18,357 nt of DNA from Granulosicoccus sp965367215 (GCA_965367215.1 CBDUIJ010000081.1:1-18357), one strand, 5' to 3'. Shown: positions 6,820 to 15,075, counted from the first letter of the stretch. Translations and numbers: made by a program. Notes: generated from the letters alone by a model not told the origin.

Positions 6820-8430
6820 ATGGTAACTGATCATAAGTCTGACGAAGTTGCCTTGGCAGATGCGGTGATTTCCAACAACCAGTTCTATCTTCTGGCTGGC
6901 TCGATATTCATTATTGCCGCTTGCAGTCTGATCTATGAGTTGCTGATCAGCAGCTTGTCCACTTACCTGCTGGGTTCGAGTGTCATCCATTATTCGGTGA
7001 CAATCGGATTGTTCCTGTTCTTCATGGGCGTGGGCGCCTGGCTTGCGCAATCGATTACTCGCCATGTCGTGCCAGTATTCATCAGTATCGAAATTGCGAT
7101 AGGCGCCGTCGGTGGTGTGTCGGCATTGCTGCTACTACTCGTTTACGCATGGACCGACTACTACTATCCTGCCATGGTGTTGGTGGTCGGCGTTATTGGC
7201 ATCCTGATTGGCATGGAGCTGCCATTGCTGACCCGAATACTGGAGACGCGTAGCGGCTTGCGGCGGGGTATCAGTCAGGTACTGACATTCGACTATATAG
7301 GTGCCTTGCTGGCCTCACTGTTATTTCCGTTCATTCTGTTGCCATACTTCGGTCACTTGTTGACCGCCTCTGCCGTGGGTCTGGTCAACCTGTTCGTGGC
7401 ACTGTTGGTGGCGTATTCATTTCGTTCACAGCTGCGTGTGTGGCGCGGCAAGCTGTTGGCAGGTATCGCTTTGTGTCTGGCAACACTGATCGCCTGTGTT
7501 GTCTGGGTCAGACCAGCAGAAGTGCTGATACAAGCGGCATTGTATGAAGACCCGGTGATCCATACTCGTCAGTCCACCTACCAGAAAGTGGTGCTGACAG
7601 AGAGAGGCAACGACTTGCGTTTGTACCTGGACGGCAATCTGCAGTTTTCATCCGTTGATGAATATCGTTATCACGAAGTGCTGGTTCATTTACCTGCGGC
7701 ATTTGCGCTGAATCGACAACGCGCGCTTGTCATCGGCGGGGGGGACGGACTGGCTGCCAGAGAATTGCTGAAATACGACAGTATCCAATCGGTGGACGTC
7801 GTTGATCTGGACGAGGCTGTTACCGGACTTGCAGCAAGCCAGCAACAATGGATTTCACTCAATAAGGGTTCCCTGAAAGACAAGCGGGTTACCGTTAACA
7901 ATACCGATGCCTGGAAGTTTCTGGCTGAGCAAGGAAGTCTGTACGATTTGATCGTGATCGATCTTCCCGATCCCGAAAGCGAGGATATTGCCAAGCTCTA
8001 CAGTGTGGCCTTTTACAAGAGAGTGGCACGAAGGCTCTCTGTGGGAGGCGTGATGATCACGCAGTCCACATCACCGTGGTTTGCGCGGCAGGCATTCTGG
8101 AGTATTGGCAACACCCTTGAAGTAGTATTTCCGAGTGTCCGGCCTGCCACTGTGTACGTACCCTCGTTCGGGCTTTGGGGGTTTTTCATGGCATCTGAAC
8201 ATTCACTGGAGACAGCGACGCAATCGATACCGCCTGGGCGTTTTCTCAATGATCAGACGCTGATGGATGTACTGCGTCTGCCTGCTGATTTGCCAAGGGT
8301 GAAGGCCGAGATAAATCAGAATCACTCACTGCCCGTGATCGAGTATTACCGCGATGGTTGGGAGGCCATGAATCATGCGGCGCCACTGGCTGACGATATG
8401 GCCACGGAGGTGGATGCTCCGGAAAGGTAA
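6820..8430 (+). CDS. Membrane-fused spermidine synthase-like aminopropyltransferase
   Basis: A protein of 536 residues from the ATG at 6820 (a GTG one codon earlier is possible). The N-terminal half has about seven membrane helices between residues 22 and 230. The cytoplasmic C-terminal half is a spermidine-synthase (PABS) domain. The usual active-site pieces are present: LDGNLQFSSVDEYRYHE (270-286), the SAM-binding loop GGGDG (306-310), DLDEAV (329-334), DA (363-364) and IDLPDP with aspartates at 381 and 384, matching the DSTDP aspartates of soluble enzymes. It is therefore predicted to transfer aminopropyl groups from decarboxylated SAM to an amine or related acceptor near the inner membrane. 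It is the last gene of the DUF4178/DUF350 cluster, and no SAM decarboxylase gene is in the window. The acceptor is unknown. Confidence 0.9.
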   Translation: MVTDHKSDEVALADAVISNNQFYLLAGSIFIIAACSLIYELLISSLSTYLLGSSVIHYSVTIGLFLFFMGVGAWLAQSITRHVVPVFISIEIAIGAVGGVSALLLLLVYAWTDYYYPAMVLVVGVIGILIGMELPLLTRILETRSGLRRGISQVLTFDYIGALLASLLFPFILLPYFGHLLTASAVGLVNLFVALLVAYSFRSQLRVWRGKLLAGIALCLATLIACVVWVRPAEVLIQAALYEDPVIHTRQSTYQKVVLTERGNDLRLYLDGNLQFSSVDEYRYHEVLVHLPAAFALNRQRALVIGGGDGLAARELLKYDSIQSVDVVDLDEAVTGLAASQQQWISLNKGSLKDKRVTVNNTDAWKFLAEQGSLYDLIVIDLPDPESEDIAKLYSVAFYKRVARRLSVGGVMITQSTSPWFARQAFWSIGNTLEVVFPSVRPATVYVPSFGLWGFFMASEHSLETATQSIPPGRFLNDQTLMDVLRLPADLPRVKAEINQNHSLPVIEYYRDGWEAMNHAAPLADDMATEVDAPER

Positions 8431-8441
8431 TTCGATTCGCT

Positions 8442-8459
8442 GTACCTGAGTTCAAGTAC
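8442..8459. terminator. Weak hairpin after the spermidine synthase-like gene
   Basis: GTACCTGAGTTCAAGTAC forms a short stem (GTAC/GTAC plus TG/CA with one mismatch), and flanking GCTGT/ACAGC offers an alternative pairing. It lies 11 bases past the stop codon. With no U tract it is only a possible terminator, or a small structured spacer before iscR. Confidence 0.25.
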
Positions 8460-8490
8460 GACAGCTCTCTTCAAAGTCCAGTCAAGCACA

Positions 8491-8515
8491 ATACTTGATT
8501 GCCTTACTTGGTTAT
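8491..8515 (+). promoter_or_regulatory. IscR type-1-like operator over the iscR promoter
   Basis: This 25-base stretch fits the published E. coli IscR type-1 pattern, recalled from memory, at 20 of 25 positions. The left half is ATACTTGAT and the right half ACTTGGTTAT. It also contains a -35-like TTGATT (8495-8500); GAAAAT (8518-8523) lies 17 bases further and could serve as a modest -10. Such overlap would let holo-IscR repress its own gene, as in E. coli. The start codon lies 41 bases downstream. Confidence 0.7.
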
Positions 8516-8555
8516 GGGAAAATTCGGCGATGGATTTCCACAGATTGCAGTACCC

Positions 8556-9014
8556 ATGAAACTGACTACCAAGGGACGATACGCCGTTACGGCCATGCTT
8601 GATCTGTCGTTGCATGGTGGTTCCGGGCCGGTTTCTCTGGCAGATATCTCCGCCCGTCAGGAAATTTCCCTGTCCTATCTCGAGCAGTTGTTTTCCAAGT
8701 TGCGGCGTAACGGGCTGGTCAACAGTACCAGAGGTCCAGGCGGTGGTTATTGCATCGCCAGAGATTTACATCTGGTTTTCGTGTCAGAGATCATTGGCGC
8801 AGTCAACGAGTCGGTCGATGCCACGCAGTGCGCAGGCAAGGAGAACTGTCACAGCCACGGACGGTGCCTGACTCACGATCTGTGGGAGGGGCTTAGTGCG
8901 CAGATCGAGGATTTTCTCAGCAGTGTTTCATTGCAGGACATGATGGACCAGCAGAGAGTGCGGAGTACCTCACTACGTCAGGACAAGATATTGGTGCAAA
9001 GACCCTCGGTGTAG
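8556..9014 (+). CDS. iscR: IscR, [2Fe-2S] Rrf2-family regulator of Fe-S biogenesis
   Basis: A 152-residue Rrf2-type regulator that senses Fe-S status through its own [2Fe-2S] cluster. It starts MKLTTKGRYAVTAMLDL, the standard IscR N-terminus, so I use the ATG at 8556 rather than upstream codons in the same frame (8499), which overlap the promoter. The winged helix includes ISLSYLEQLFSKLRRNGLV and the wing GPGGGY. Cluster ligands are C92, C98 and C104 in a CX5CX5C spacing plus H107, the same numbers as E. coli. A type-1-like site lies over its promoter, suggesting autoregulation. It is not followed by iscS-iscU but converges on the suf operon, with only 25 bases between the stop codons, so it probably controls SUF. 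Confidence 0.96.
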   Translation: MKLTTKGRYAVTAMLDLSLHGGSGPVSLADISARQEISLSYLEQLFSKLRRNGLVNSTRGPGGGYCIARDLHLVFVSEIIGAVNESVDATQCAGKENCHSHGRCLTHDLWEGLSAQIEDFLSSVSLQDMMDQQRVRSTSLRQDKILVQRPSV

Positions 9015-9039
9015 CGTGAGCTGCCAAAAGGGGTCGGGG

Positions 9040-9450
9040 TCAGGCTTGTGATGCTTCTTGTCTGATTTTACCGACTATGGAGCGTAATCCGTTACCCCGA
9101 GTGACTGTGATATGCCGTTCCAGATCCAGTTCCTTGAAGTAAGCATCCATATCGAATGCCAGAATTTCCTGAGCACTCTTGTCTTGATAGGCTGCCAATA
9201 CCAGCACCAACAAGCCTCTGACGATGATGGCATCGCTGTCAGCGGAGAAATGTAATTTGCCCTGGTCTATTCCGGTTATCAACCAGACACTGCTTTGACA
9301 GCCTTTGACCAATCTGTCATCAGTGCGTTCTTCATCGCTCAATACCGGCAGCTGTTTGCTCAAATCAATAATATATTGATAGCGCTCTTCCCAGTCATCA
9401 AAAAAAGCCAGGTCGTCAATGATATCTGTAGTTGAAGGTAGTTTTGCCAT
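9040..9450 (-). CDS. sufE: SufE, sulfur acceptor for SufS
   Basis: A 136-residue cytoplasmic protein that takes persulfide sulfur from SufS and passes it to SufB. The acceptor cysteine is C51 in VKGCQSSVWL, at the same residue number as in E. coli SufE. The following pattern with ADSDAIIVRGLLVLVL is also typical of the family. Length is close to the usual ~138 residues. It is the last gene of the suf operon, starting one base after the sufT stop, so it is translationally linked to sufT. Its TGA stop lies inside a short G/C-repeat tract shared with the intergenic region towards iscR. No clear terminator is visible in the 25-base gap. Confidence 0.95.
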   Translation of the reverse strand: MAKLPSTTDIIDDLAFFDDWEERYQYIIDLSKQLPVLSDEERTDDRLVKGCQSSVWLITGIDQGKLHFSADSDAIIVRGLLVLVLAAYQDKSAQEILAFDMDAYFKELDLERHITVTRGNGLRSIVGKIRQEASQA

Positions 9451-9451
9451 G

Positions 9452-9991
9452 CTAAAAGAATAATCCAGCTTCCAGTTGTGCTTCTTCCGACATCATATCG
9501 CGAGACCAGGGAGGATCAAAAACCAACTCGACAACGACTTTCTTGACGTTTGGTACGGTTCCTACCCGATCCTCCACATCACTCACCAAAACAGGGCCCA
9601 TGCCGCAACCCGGTGCCGTCAGTGTCATCTGAATGGTGACAATGCCGGTGGTTTGCTCAATCGCCACATCATAGATAAGCCCTAATTCAACAAGGTTGAT
9701 AGGGATTTCAGGATCAAATACGCTTTCCAACGCCAACCAGACGTTCTTTTCGCTTATATCCGTTCCTTCATTGCTTTCATCGAAAACCGGAGCCGTCAAC
9801 GCTTCACGGCCCAGTACATCCGCATCTACTCCGTCTATTCGCAGCATATTGCCGCGCCAGGTGACCGTGAAGCTACCACCCAGATCCTGAGTAATAGTGA
9901 CAAATTGATTGGCAGGAATTATTTGAGGTTCGCCGGTGGGAACACGCCTCGCGCGACATTCACGCTTGGTAACCACGATTTTTTGTACCAT
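9452..9991 (-). CDS. sufT: SufT, MIP18/DUF59 family Fe-S maturation protein
   Basis: A 179-residue protein of the SufT group (MIP18/DUF59). Family members help Fe-S protein maturation when demand is high; the exact step is not settled. The DUF59 part runs from about residue 83 and contains DPEIPINLVELGLIYDV (93-109), TAPGCGMG with C129, and a PPW motif (160-162). The N-terminal 80 residues form an extension with an ECRARRVPTG start, common in proteobacterial SufT but absent from minimal DUF59 proteins. It sits between the A-type carrier and sufE with 3- and 1-base gaps, which fits the proteobacterial suf operon order. Confidence 0.92.
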   Translation of the reverse strand: MVQKIVVTKRECRARRVPTGEPQIIPANQFVTITQDLGGSFTVTWRGNMLRIDGVDADVLGREALTAPVFDESNEGTDISEKNVWLALESVFDPEIPINLVELGLIYDVAIEQTTGIVTIQMTLTAPGCGMGPVLVSDVEDRVGTVPNVKKVVVELVFDPPWSRDMMSEEAQLEAGLFF

Positions 9992-9994
9992 GAT

Positions 9995-10351
9995 CTACCC
10001 CACGCTAAAGCTTTCTCCGCAACCACACTCGTTAATGACGTTAGGGTTGTTGTACTTGATCAAGCCGTTCACACCCTCCATCACGTAATCGATTTCTGTG
10101 TTGCGGATAAGGTCATGAGCTTGTTCGGCCACTGCAATGGACAAGGCGTCAGAAAATGTCAGTATTTCATCGTTGTCTTCAGCACTATCGGTGATTTCAA
10201 TGACGTAAGCGAAACCAGTACAACCACTCACTTTTGTGGACAAACGGACCAATGAGCCTGGCTTATCGGCAAGCTGCTTTTCAAAATGTGCAATCGCACG
10301 TGGCGTGAGAGTAATCAGCGCAGTGTTCGGGACGAATTTTTCTACGGTCAT
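9995..10351 (-). CDS. A-type Fe-S carrier (IscA/SufA/ErpA family)
   Basis: A 118-residue HesB/IscA-family protein that carries assembled Fe-S clusters or iron to target proteins. The three ligand cysteines are C44 (SGCTGFAY), C109 and C111 (ECGCGESF), giving the CX64CXC spacing of the family. The start ATG at 10351 is 11 bases after the sufS stop. In an operon of this type SufA is the natural reading, but I leave the symbol blank because sequence by eye cannot separate SufA, IscA and ErpA. A middle acidic loop with DSAEDNDE is typical of the variable region. Confidence 0.93.
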   Translation of the reverse strand: MTVEKFVPNTALITLTPRAIAHFEKQLADKPGSLVRLSTKVSGCTGFAYVIEITDSAEDNDEILTFSDALSIAVAEQAHDLIRNTEIDYVMEGVNGLIKYNNPNVINECGCGESFSVG

Positions 10352-10362
10352 GGCTATTTTCC

Positions 10363-11583
10363 TTATGTCAGCATCTGTTGAGCTTTTTTCAGCGCGACAA
10401 ATAGTGCGTCAACTTCATCAACAGTATTGTAGATAGACAGTGACACGCGTGCAGTACCACCAACGCCCAGACGTTTCATCAAAGGTTGTGCACAATGATC
10501 ACCAGTACGTATGGCAACACCTTGCTGATCCAGAATGAAACCCAGGTCACCCGGGTGTGTGCCATCAACAAGAAAGCTCATCACTCCGACCTTTTCCCTG
10601 GCAGTACCAATGAGTGTCATTCCGGAAAGCTCGTTACCGAGCTCCATCGCGTACTTCAGTAGTTCATCTTCGTGTTGTCTCAGCGCGATGCGATCCTGTT
10701 GCATGAACCAATCCACCGCCGCGCCCAGGCCAATAGCACCGGCAATATTGGGTGTACCTGCCTCAAGCCTGTAGGGCAACTCACCCCATGTTGACTGTTG
10801 ATAATCAACAGTGCTGATCATTTCGCCACCCGTTTGCCAGACGGGCCAGGTTTCCAATACATCGTAACGGCCCCAGAGCACACCAATGCCCGTAGGACCA
10901 AACAGCTTGTGGCCCGAGAAGGCGTAGAAGTCACAGCCGATCGCCTGTACATCAACGTCGCAGTGAGCAATACCTTGTGCGCCATCAACCAGCACCAATG
11001 CATCGCAGCGGGATTTGACCATGGCAGTCATGGCGGTGATGGGGTTCAGCGTACCCAGTGCATTGGAGGCATGCGGAAAGGCAACAAAACGAGTGCGCTC
11101 GGTCAGCATTGACTGGAAATCGTCAATGTCGAGTTCGCCGTTATCATTGATTCTTGCCACCTTCAATAGGGCACCACTCGCTTCACAGGCCTGTTGCCAG
11201 GTGACCAGATTGGCATGGTGCTCCATTTCGGTAACGACGACTTCGTCGTTCTTTTCCAGTTTTTTCGATAAACCATTGGCCACAAGGTTGAGCGCCTCGG
11301 TGGTGCCTTTGGTCCATATGACTTCTTCACGCTGGGTAGCGTTGATGAGGGTCAAGACACTGTTGCGTGCATTCTCGAATCGGCGGGTCGCCTCGTCGGA
11401 CAATGCATGGGCCCCTCGATGTACATTGGCGTTACATTGAGTATAGAACGCTACCAAGGCATCAATCATCACCTGTGGCTTTTGCGTGGTGGCAGCATTA
11501 TCCAGGTAGATCAGAGGCTTGCCATTGACCTGCGTGCCCAGTATGGGGAACTGCGCACGCAATGTCTGGACATCAAAGCTCAC
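10363..11583 (-). CDS. sufS: SufS, cysteine desulfurase (class V, group II)
   Basis: A 406-residue PLP enzyme that removes sulfur from L-cysteine to give alanine and an enzyme persulfide for Fe-S assembly. The PLP lysine is K226 in SGHKLFGPTGIGVLWG, and the active cysteine is C364 in RTGDHCAQPLM; both have the same numbers as E. coli SufS. EHHAN (121-125) supplies a conserved PLP-stacking histidine. Its ATG overlaps the sufD stop by 4 bases (ATGA), indicating coupling, and the A-type carrier gene follows after 11 bases. SufE, its usual sulfur acceptor, is encoded at the operon end, so transfer can be SufS to SufE to SufB. Confidence 0.97.
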   Translation of the reverse strand: MSFDVQTLRAQFPILGTQVNGKPLIYLDNAATTQKPQVMIDALVAFYTQCNANVHRGAHALSDEATRRFENARNSVLTLINATQREEVIWTKGTTEALNLVANGLSKKLEKNDEVVVTEMEHHANLVTWQQACEASGALLKVARINDNGELDIDDFQSMLTERTRFVAFPHASNALGTLNPITAMTAMVKSRCDALVLVDGAQGIAHCDVDVQAIGCDFYAFSGHKLFGPTGIGVLWGRYDVLETWPVWQTGGEMISTVDYQQSTWGELPYRLEAGTPNIAGAIGLGAAVDWFMQQDRIALRQHEDELLKYAMELGNELSGMTLIGTAREKVGVMSFLVDGTHPGDLGFILDQQGVAIRTGDHCAQPLMKRLGVGGTARVSLSIYNTVDEVDALFVALKKAQQMLT

Positions 11584-12860
11584 GACACTTGCACTTCCAT
11601 GGACTGGAAGCGATTGCTCAGCATATCGTTCAACCAGTTTCGAATTGATTCATCTTCGATAGCATTGATCAACTCCTGGATAAAACCGAAATTCAACATC
11701 ACCAGTGCTTTAGAACGAGGAATTCCGCGAGTCAGCAAATAATATAATGATGTTTCGTCAATTTCGGCGATGGTTGCACCATGAGCGCAGCGTACATCAT
11801 CAGCGTAAATTTCCAGTTCAGGCTTGGTATTGACCAGAGAACGACGCGATAACAACAAGTTACGATTGTTCAGTTCAGCCAGGGTCTTCTGTGCATCAGG
11901 ATGGATATGAATTCGCCCACCGTAGTTGGCGCTGGCTCGATCACCGATGATCCCTTGTTCTTTTTCATCAGTCGTGCCATTGGGTACGGCATGCTCGATA
12001 ACGCTCTGCAGATCGAAATTTTCCCCTTCGGCCAGTAGATACATGGCGTTCATATCTACCTTTGCATGCTCACCGAGGTAATTCACATCAACATTCAACT
12101 TGGATAACTCGCTGCCAAAAGCCACGATAGTGCTGTTGAGATACGACGATTCACCTATCTGAAAATGACAGCCACCCACATGCAATGCTTTTTGCGTGAA
12201 GAAGGCAAAGCGGTAGTGGTGCAAGGTAGCGTTGTCAGCGACATTGAACTCACTGACACTGGTGTTCATACTTTCCTGCTCGCCAATGCCGTGTTCCAGA
12301 ATCGTTACTTTGGCATTTTTTGCAACATTCACCAGCATTCTGGAGTGGTTTTCAACACCCTCTGTCGCTGTGTGAATGAGCCGCACAGGTGTATTGATGA
12401 CGGCATCTTCTGCTACGTCGATGATGATTCCGGCATCAGCAACAACATCATTGACCAGACCGAAAACATGCCTTTCAGGCTTGATCTTGCCCATGAACTG
12501 GCCGACTAGCGCTGCGGCTTTCTCATCGTGCAGTGAATAGATGCTGATGCCCGCTGGCAAGCCAAGTGCGCTGATATCTGTTTTCAGCTCACCACCAACA
12601 ATGTATATGTCGATGCTTTCGAAGTCAGGAATTGCCGGCTCTTGCCAAGTGGATATAGCCATCGGCGAGAGCAGTGCAGGGCGCGACTCAATCGGCTTGA
12701 GTGGCGTATTTCGCCATGCTTCCGTTCTGCGTGTTGGCCAGGCGTTGTCCTTCAGTTTTTCCAGCGATGAAGCTCGCTGTCTGGAAAGCCATGTAGCTCC
12801 TACATGACCAGCCGCCTGGGTATCTGCATGAGCAATGACATCTTCAAGCCATTGGTTCAT
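11580..12860 (-). CDS. sufD: SufD, scaffold subunit of SufBC2D
   Basis: A 426-residue beta-helix protein that pairs with SufB in the SufBC2D scaffold and is needed for iron acquisition. The conserved C-terminal motif ADDVRCAHGATIAEID contains C358 and H360, at the same positions as the functional residues of E. coli SufD. The preceding GRIHIHPDAQKT region is typical of the SufB/SufD beta-helix core. Its N-terminal ~70 residues are more variable, as usual. The ATG overlaps the sufC stop by 4 bases and its own stop overlaps the sufS start, so the three are translated as a coupled series. Confidence 0.96.
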   Translation of the reverse strand: MNQWLEDVIAHADTQAAGHVGATWLSRQRASSLEKLKDNAWPTRRTEAWRNTPLKPIESRPALLSPMAISTWQEPAIPDFESIDIYIVGGELKTDISALGLPAGISIYSLHDEKAAALVGQFMGKIKPERHVFGLVNDVVADAGIIIDVAEDAVINTPVRLIHTATEGVENHSRMLVNVAKNAKVTILEHGIGEQESMNTSVSEFNVADNATLHHYRFAFFTQKALHVGGCHFQIGESSYLNSTIVAFGSELSKLNVDVNYLGEHAKVDMNAMYLLAEGENFDLQSVIEHAVPNGTTDEKEQGIIGDRASANYGGRIHIHPDAQKTLAELNNRNLLLSRRSLVNTKPELEIYADDVRCAHGATIAEIDETSLYYLLTRGIPRSKALVMLNFGFIQELINAIEDESIRNWLNDMLSNRFQSMEVQVS

Positions 12861-13618
12861 ACATCTTCCTCTTTATAGTTGATGCCCAAAAATCCGTAGC
12901 CTTCCTTCTCGACTTTCAGAGCCAAGGATGCATCACCACTTTGCACGATTTTTCCGTCGGCCAGTATGTGAACGAAATCGGGTTCAATGAAATCCAGCAA
13001 ACGCTGATAATGAGTGACCACCACAAACGATCGGCTTGGATCACGTTGGCTGTTCACACCGTTGGCTACAGTTTGCAAGGCGTCGATATCCAGACCTGAG
13101 TCAGTCTCATCCAGAAAACAGATGGTTGGCTGTAACAAGATCATCTGCATGATCTCGTTGCGCTTTTTCTCGCCGCCAGAAAAGCCTTCGTTAACACCTC
13201 GTTTGAGAAAGTCCAGTGGCAGCTGCACTTGCTTACAGGCCTCTTTCGCCAATTTGAGAAATTCGCCCGCGGTGTAAGGCTCTTGTTTTCTGGCTTCACG
13301 CGCAGCGTTGACCGCCTCTTTCATGAAGACCATATTGCTCACACCCGGGATTTCAACAGGGTACTGAAAGGCGAGGAAAAAACCTGCTACAGCACGTTCC
13401 TCAATGTCCATGTCCAGTAGATCTTCGCCATTGAGAGTGGCTGTTCCTTCGGTTACCTCGTAGCCATCACGACCAGAAAGTACATAGCCCAGGGTGCTTT
13501 TTCCTGAACCATTAGGTCCCATGATGGCGTGAACTTCACCAGGGTTGATAGTCAGATCTATCCCCTTGATGATGCTCTTGTCTTCAATGCCCGCATGTAA
13601 ATTTTGAATGGATAACAT
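12857..13618 (-). CDS. sufC: SufC, ABC-type ATPase of SufBC2D
   Basis: A 253-residue soluble ABC ATPase that drives conformational change in the SufBC2D Fe-S scaffold; it is not a transporter subunit. Motifs: Walker A GPNGSGKST (34-42), Q85 in AFQYPVEIPG, signature FSGGEKKR (146-153), Walker B FLDETDSGLD with D170 and E171, and H203. The ETDSGLDIDAL form of the D-loop is diagnostic for SufC. The gene begins two bases after the sufB stop and overlaps the sufD start by 4 bases. Confidence 0.97.
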   Translation of the reverse strand: MLSIQNLHAGIEDKSIIKGIDLTINPGEVHAIMGPNGSGKSTLGYVLSGRDGYEVTEGTATLNGEDLLDMDIEERAVAGFFLAFQYPVEIPGVSNMVFMKEAVNAAREARKQEPYTAGEFLKLAKEACKQVQLPLDFLKRGVNEGFSGGEKKRNEIMQMILLQPTICFLDETDSGLDIDALQTVANGVNSQRDPSRSFVVVTHYQRLLDFIEPDFVHILADGKIVQSGDASLALKVEKEGYGFLGINYKEEDV

Positions 13619-13620
13619 AC

Positions 13621-15057
13621 TTAACCTACTGACCCCTCAAGGCTTATTTCGAGAAGTTTGCCAGCTTCAACAGCGAACTCCATCGGTAATTGTTTGAATA
13701 CTTCCTTGCAGAATCCGTTAACGATCATGGATACCGCTTTTTCCGGATCCAGGCCACGCTGCTGGCACAAGAACATTTGTTCATCACTGACCTTTGACGT
13801 TGTAGCTTCGTGCTCGACAATGGCCGTAGGGTTGCGACTCTCAATGTAAGGAAACGTATGAGCTCCACATTTATCGCCAATCAAAAGAGAATCACATTCA
13901 GTAAAATTGCGGGCGTTGTCCGCTTTGGGACCCATTTTTACCAACCCGCGGTAGGCGTTACTACTTCTGCCTGCCGAAATGCCCTTGGTAATGATGGTTG
14001 AGCGAGTATTTTTGCCTATGTGCAGCATCTTGGTACCCGTATCTGCCTGTTGACGACCACGAGTCAGAGCAACGGAATAGAATTCGCCGACAGAGTTGTC
14101 ACCTTTGAGTATGCAGCTCGGATACTTCCACGTGATTGCAGACCCCGTCTCTACTTGCGTCCAGGAAATCCTTGCATTGGTGTGAGCTATGCCTCTCTTG
14201 GTGACGAAATTGTAGATTCCGCCCTTGCCGTTTTCATCGCCCGGGTACCAGTTCTGTACGGTTGAATACTTGATTTTGGCGTCGTCCAGTGCGACCAGTT
14301 CTACGACTGCGGCGTGCAACTGGTTTTCATCACGCTGTGGTGCGGTACAGCCTTCCAGGTAGCTTAGCTGACTGCCTTCGTCGGCAACAATCAAGGTGCG
14401 TTCGAACTGCCCTGTATTGAGTTCGTTGATCCTGAAATAGGTTGATAACTCCATGGGGCAGGTGACACCTTTGGGGATATACACAAAGGAGCCATCGGTA
14501 AACACGGCGCTGTTCAAGGCCGAGAAATAGTTATCGTTCCTCGCTACCACCGAGCCCAGGTACTTCTTGACCAGCTCGGGATGCTCACGTACCGCTTCGG
14601 AAATGGGACAGAAGATAACGCCCGCTTCAGCAAGCTTTTCACGAAAAGTCGTTACGACGGATACCGAGTCAAAAACGACATCAACAGCCACTCCAGCCAG
14701 CATCTGCTGCTCGTGCAAGGGGATGCCGAGCTTCTCGTAGGTGCGGATCAGCTCTGGATCAACCTCATCCAGGGATTGAGGCCTGTCCTTCATGCTCTTG
14801 GGAGCAGAGTAGTACGAGATGGATTGGTAATCCACTGGCTCGATATCAAGATTTGCCCAATCAGGGGATTCCATTTCCAGCCAGCTACGGTAGGCTTTCA
14901 GGCGCCATTCCAGTAGCCATTCTGGTTCGCCTTTCATCGTGGACAAACGGCGGATGACGGATTCGTCCAAACCAGGTTCAAACGTCTCAGATTGGATGTC
15001 CGTTACAAAGCCGGCTTCGTATTTTCTGTCAAGCGCCAGATCAAGTTCGTCAATCAT
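13621..15057 (-). CDS. sufB: SufB, Fe-S scaffold subunit of SufBC2D
   Basis: A 478-residue scaffold protein on which [Fe-S] clusters are built using sulfur from SufE. It is 17 residues shorter at the N-terminus than E. coli SufB, which shifts the numbering. C237 (EGCTAP) corresponds to E. coli C254, C388 (NFTECDSLLIG) to C405, and E415-H416-E417 to the E432-H433-E434 cluster region. An AAGGA ribosome-binding site lies 8 bases upstream of the ATG at 15057. It is the first gene of the operon, and two abutting dyads are found in its leader. Confidence 0.97.
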   Translation of the reverse strand: MIDELDLALDRKYEAGFVTDIQSETFEPGLDESVIRRLSTMKGEPEWLLEWRLKAYRSWLEMESPDWANLDIEPVDYQSISYYSAPKSMKDRPQSLDEVDPELIRTYEKLGIPLHEQQMLAGVAVDVVFDSVSVVTTFREKLAEAGVIFCPISEAVREHPELVKKYLGSVVARNDNYFSALNSAVFTDGSFVYIPKGVTCPMELSTYFRINELNTGQFERTLIVADEGSQLSYLEGCTAPQRDENQLHAAVVELVALDDAKIKYSTVQNWYPGDENGKGGIYNFVTKRGIAHTNARISWTQVETGSAITWKYPSCILKGDNSVGEFYSVALTRGRQQADTGTKMLHIGKNTRSTIITKGISAGRSSNAYRGLVKMGPKADNARNFTECDSLLIGDKCGAHTFPYIESRNPTAIVEHEATTSKVSDEQMFLCQQRGLDPEKAVSMIVNGFCKEVFKQLPMEFAVEAGKLLEISLEGSVG

Positions 15058-15075
15058 ATCGGGATCCTTTACACA

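Noticed and set aside
8499..8555. Upstream start for iscR
   Set aside because: The 19 additional residues overlap the operator/promoter, and the canonical MKLTTKGRYAV start is at 8556.
9015..9039. Terminator between iscR and sufE
   Set aside because: No inverted repeat with a U tract fits in the 25-base gap.
9905..10255. 116-codon plus-strand open frame opposite the A-type carrier and sufT
   Set aside because: It spans two real antisense genes and has no recognisable domain.
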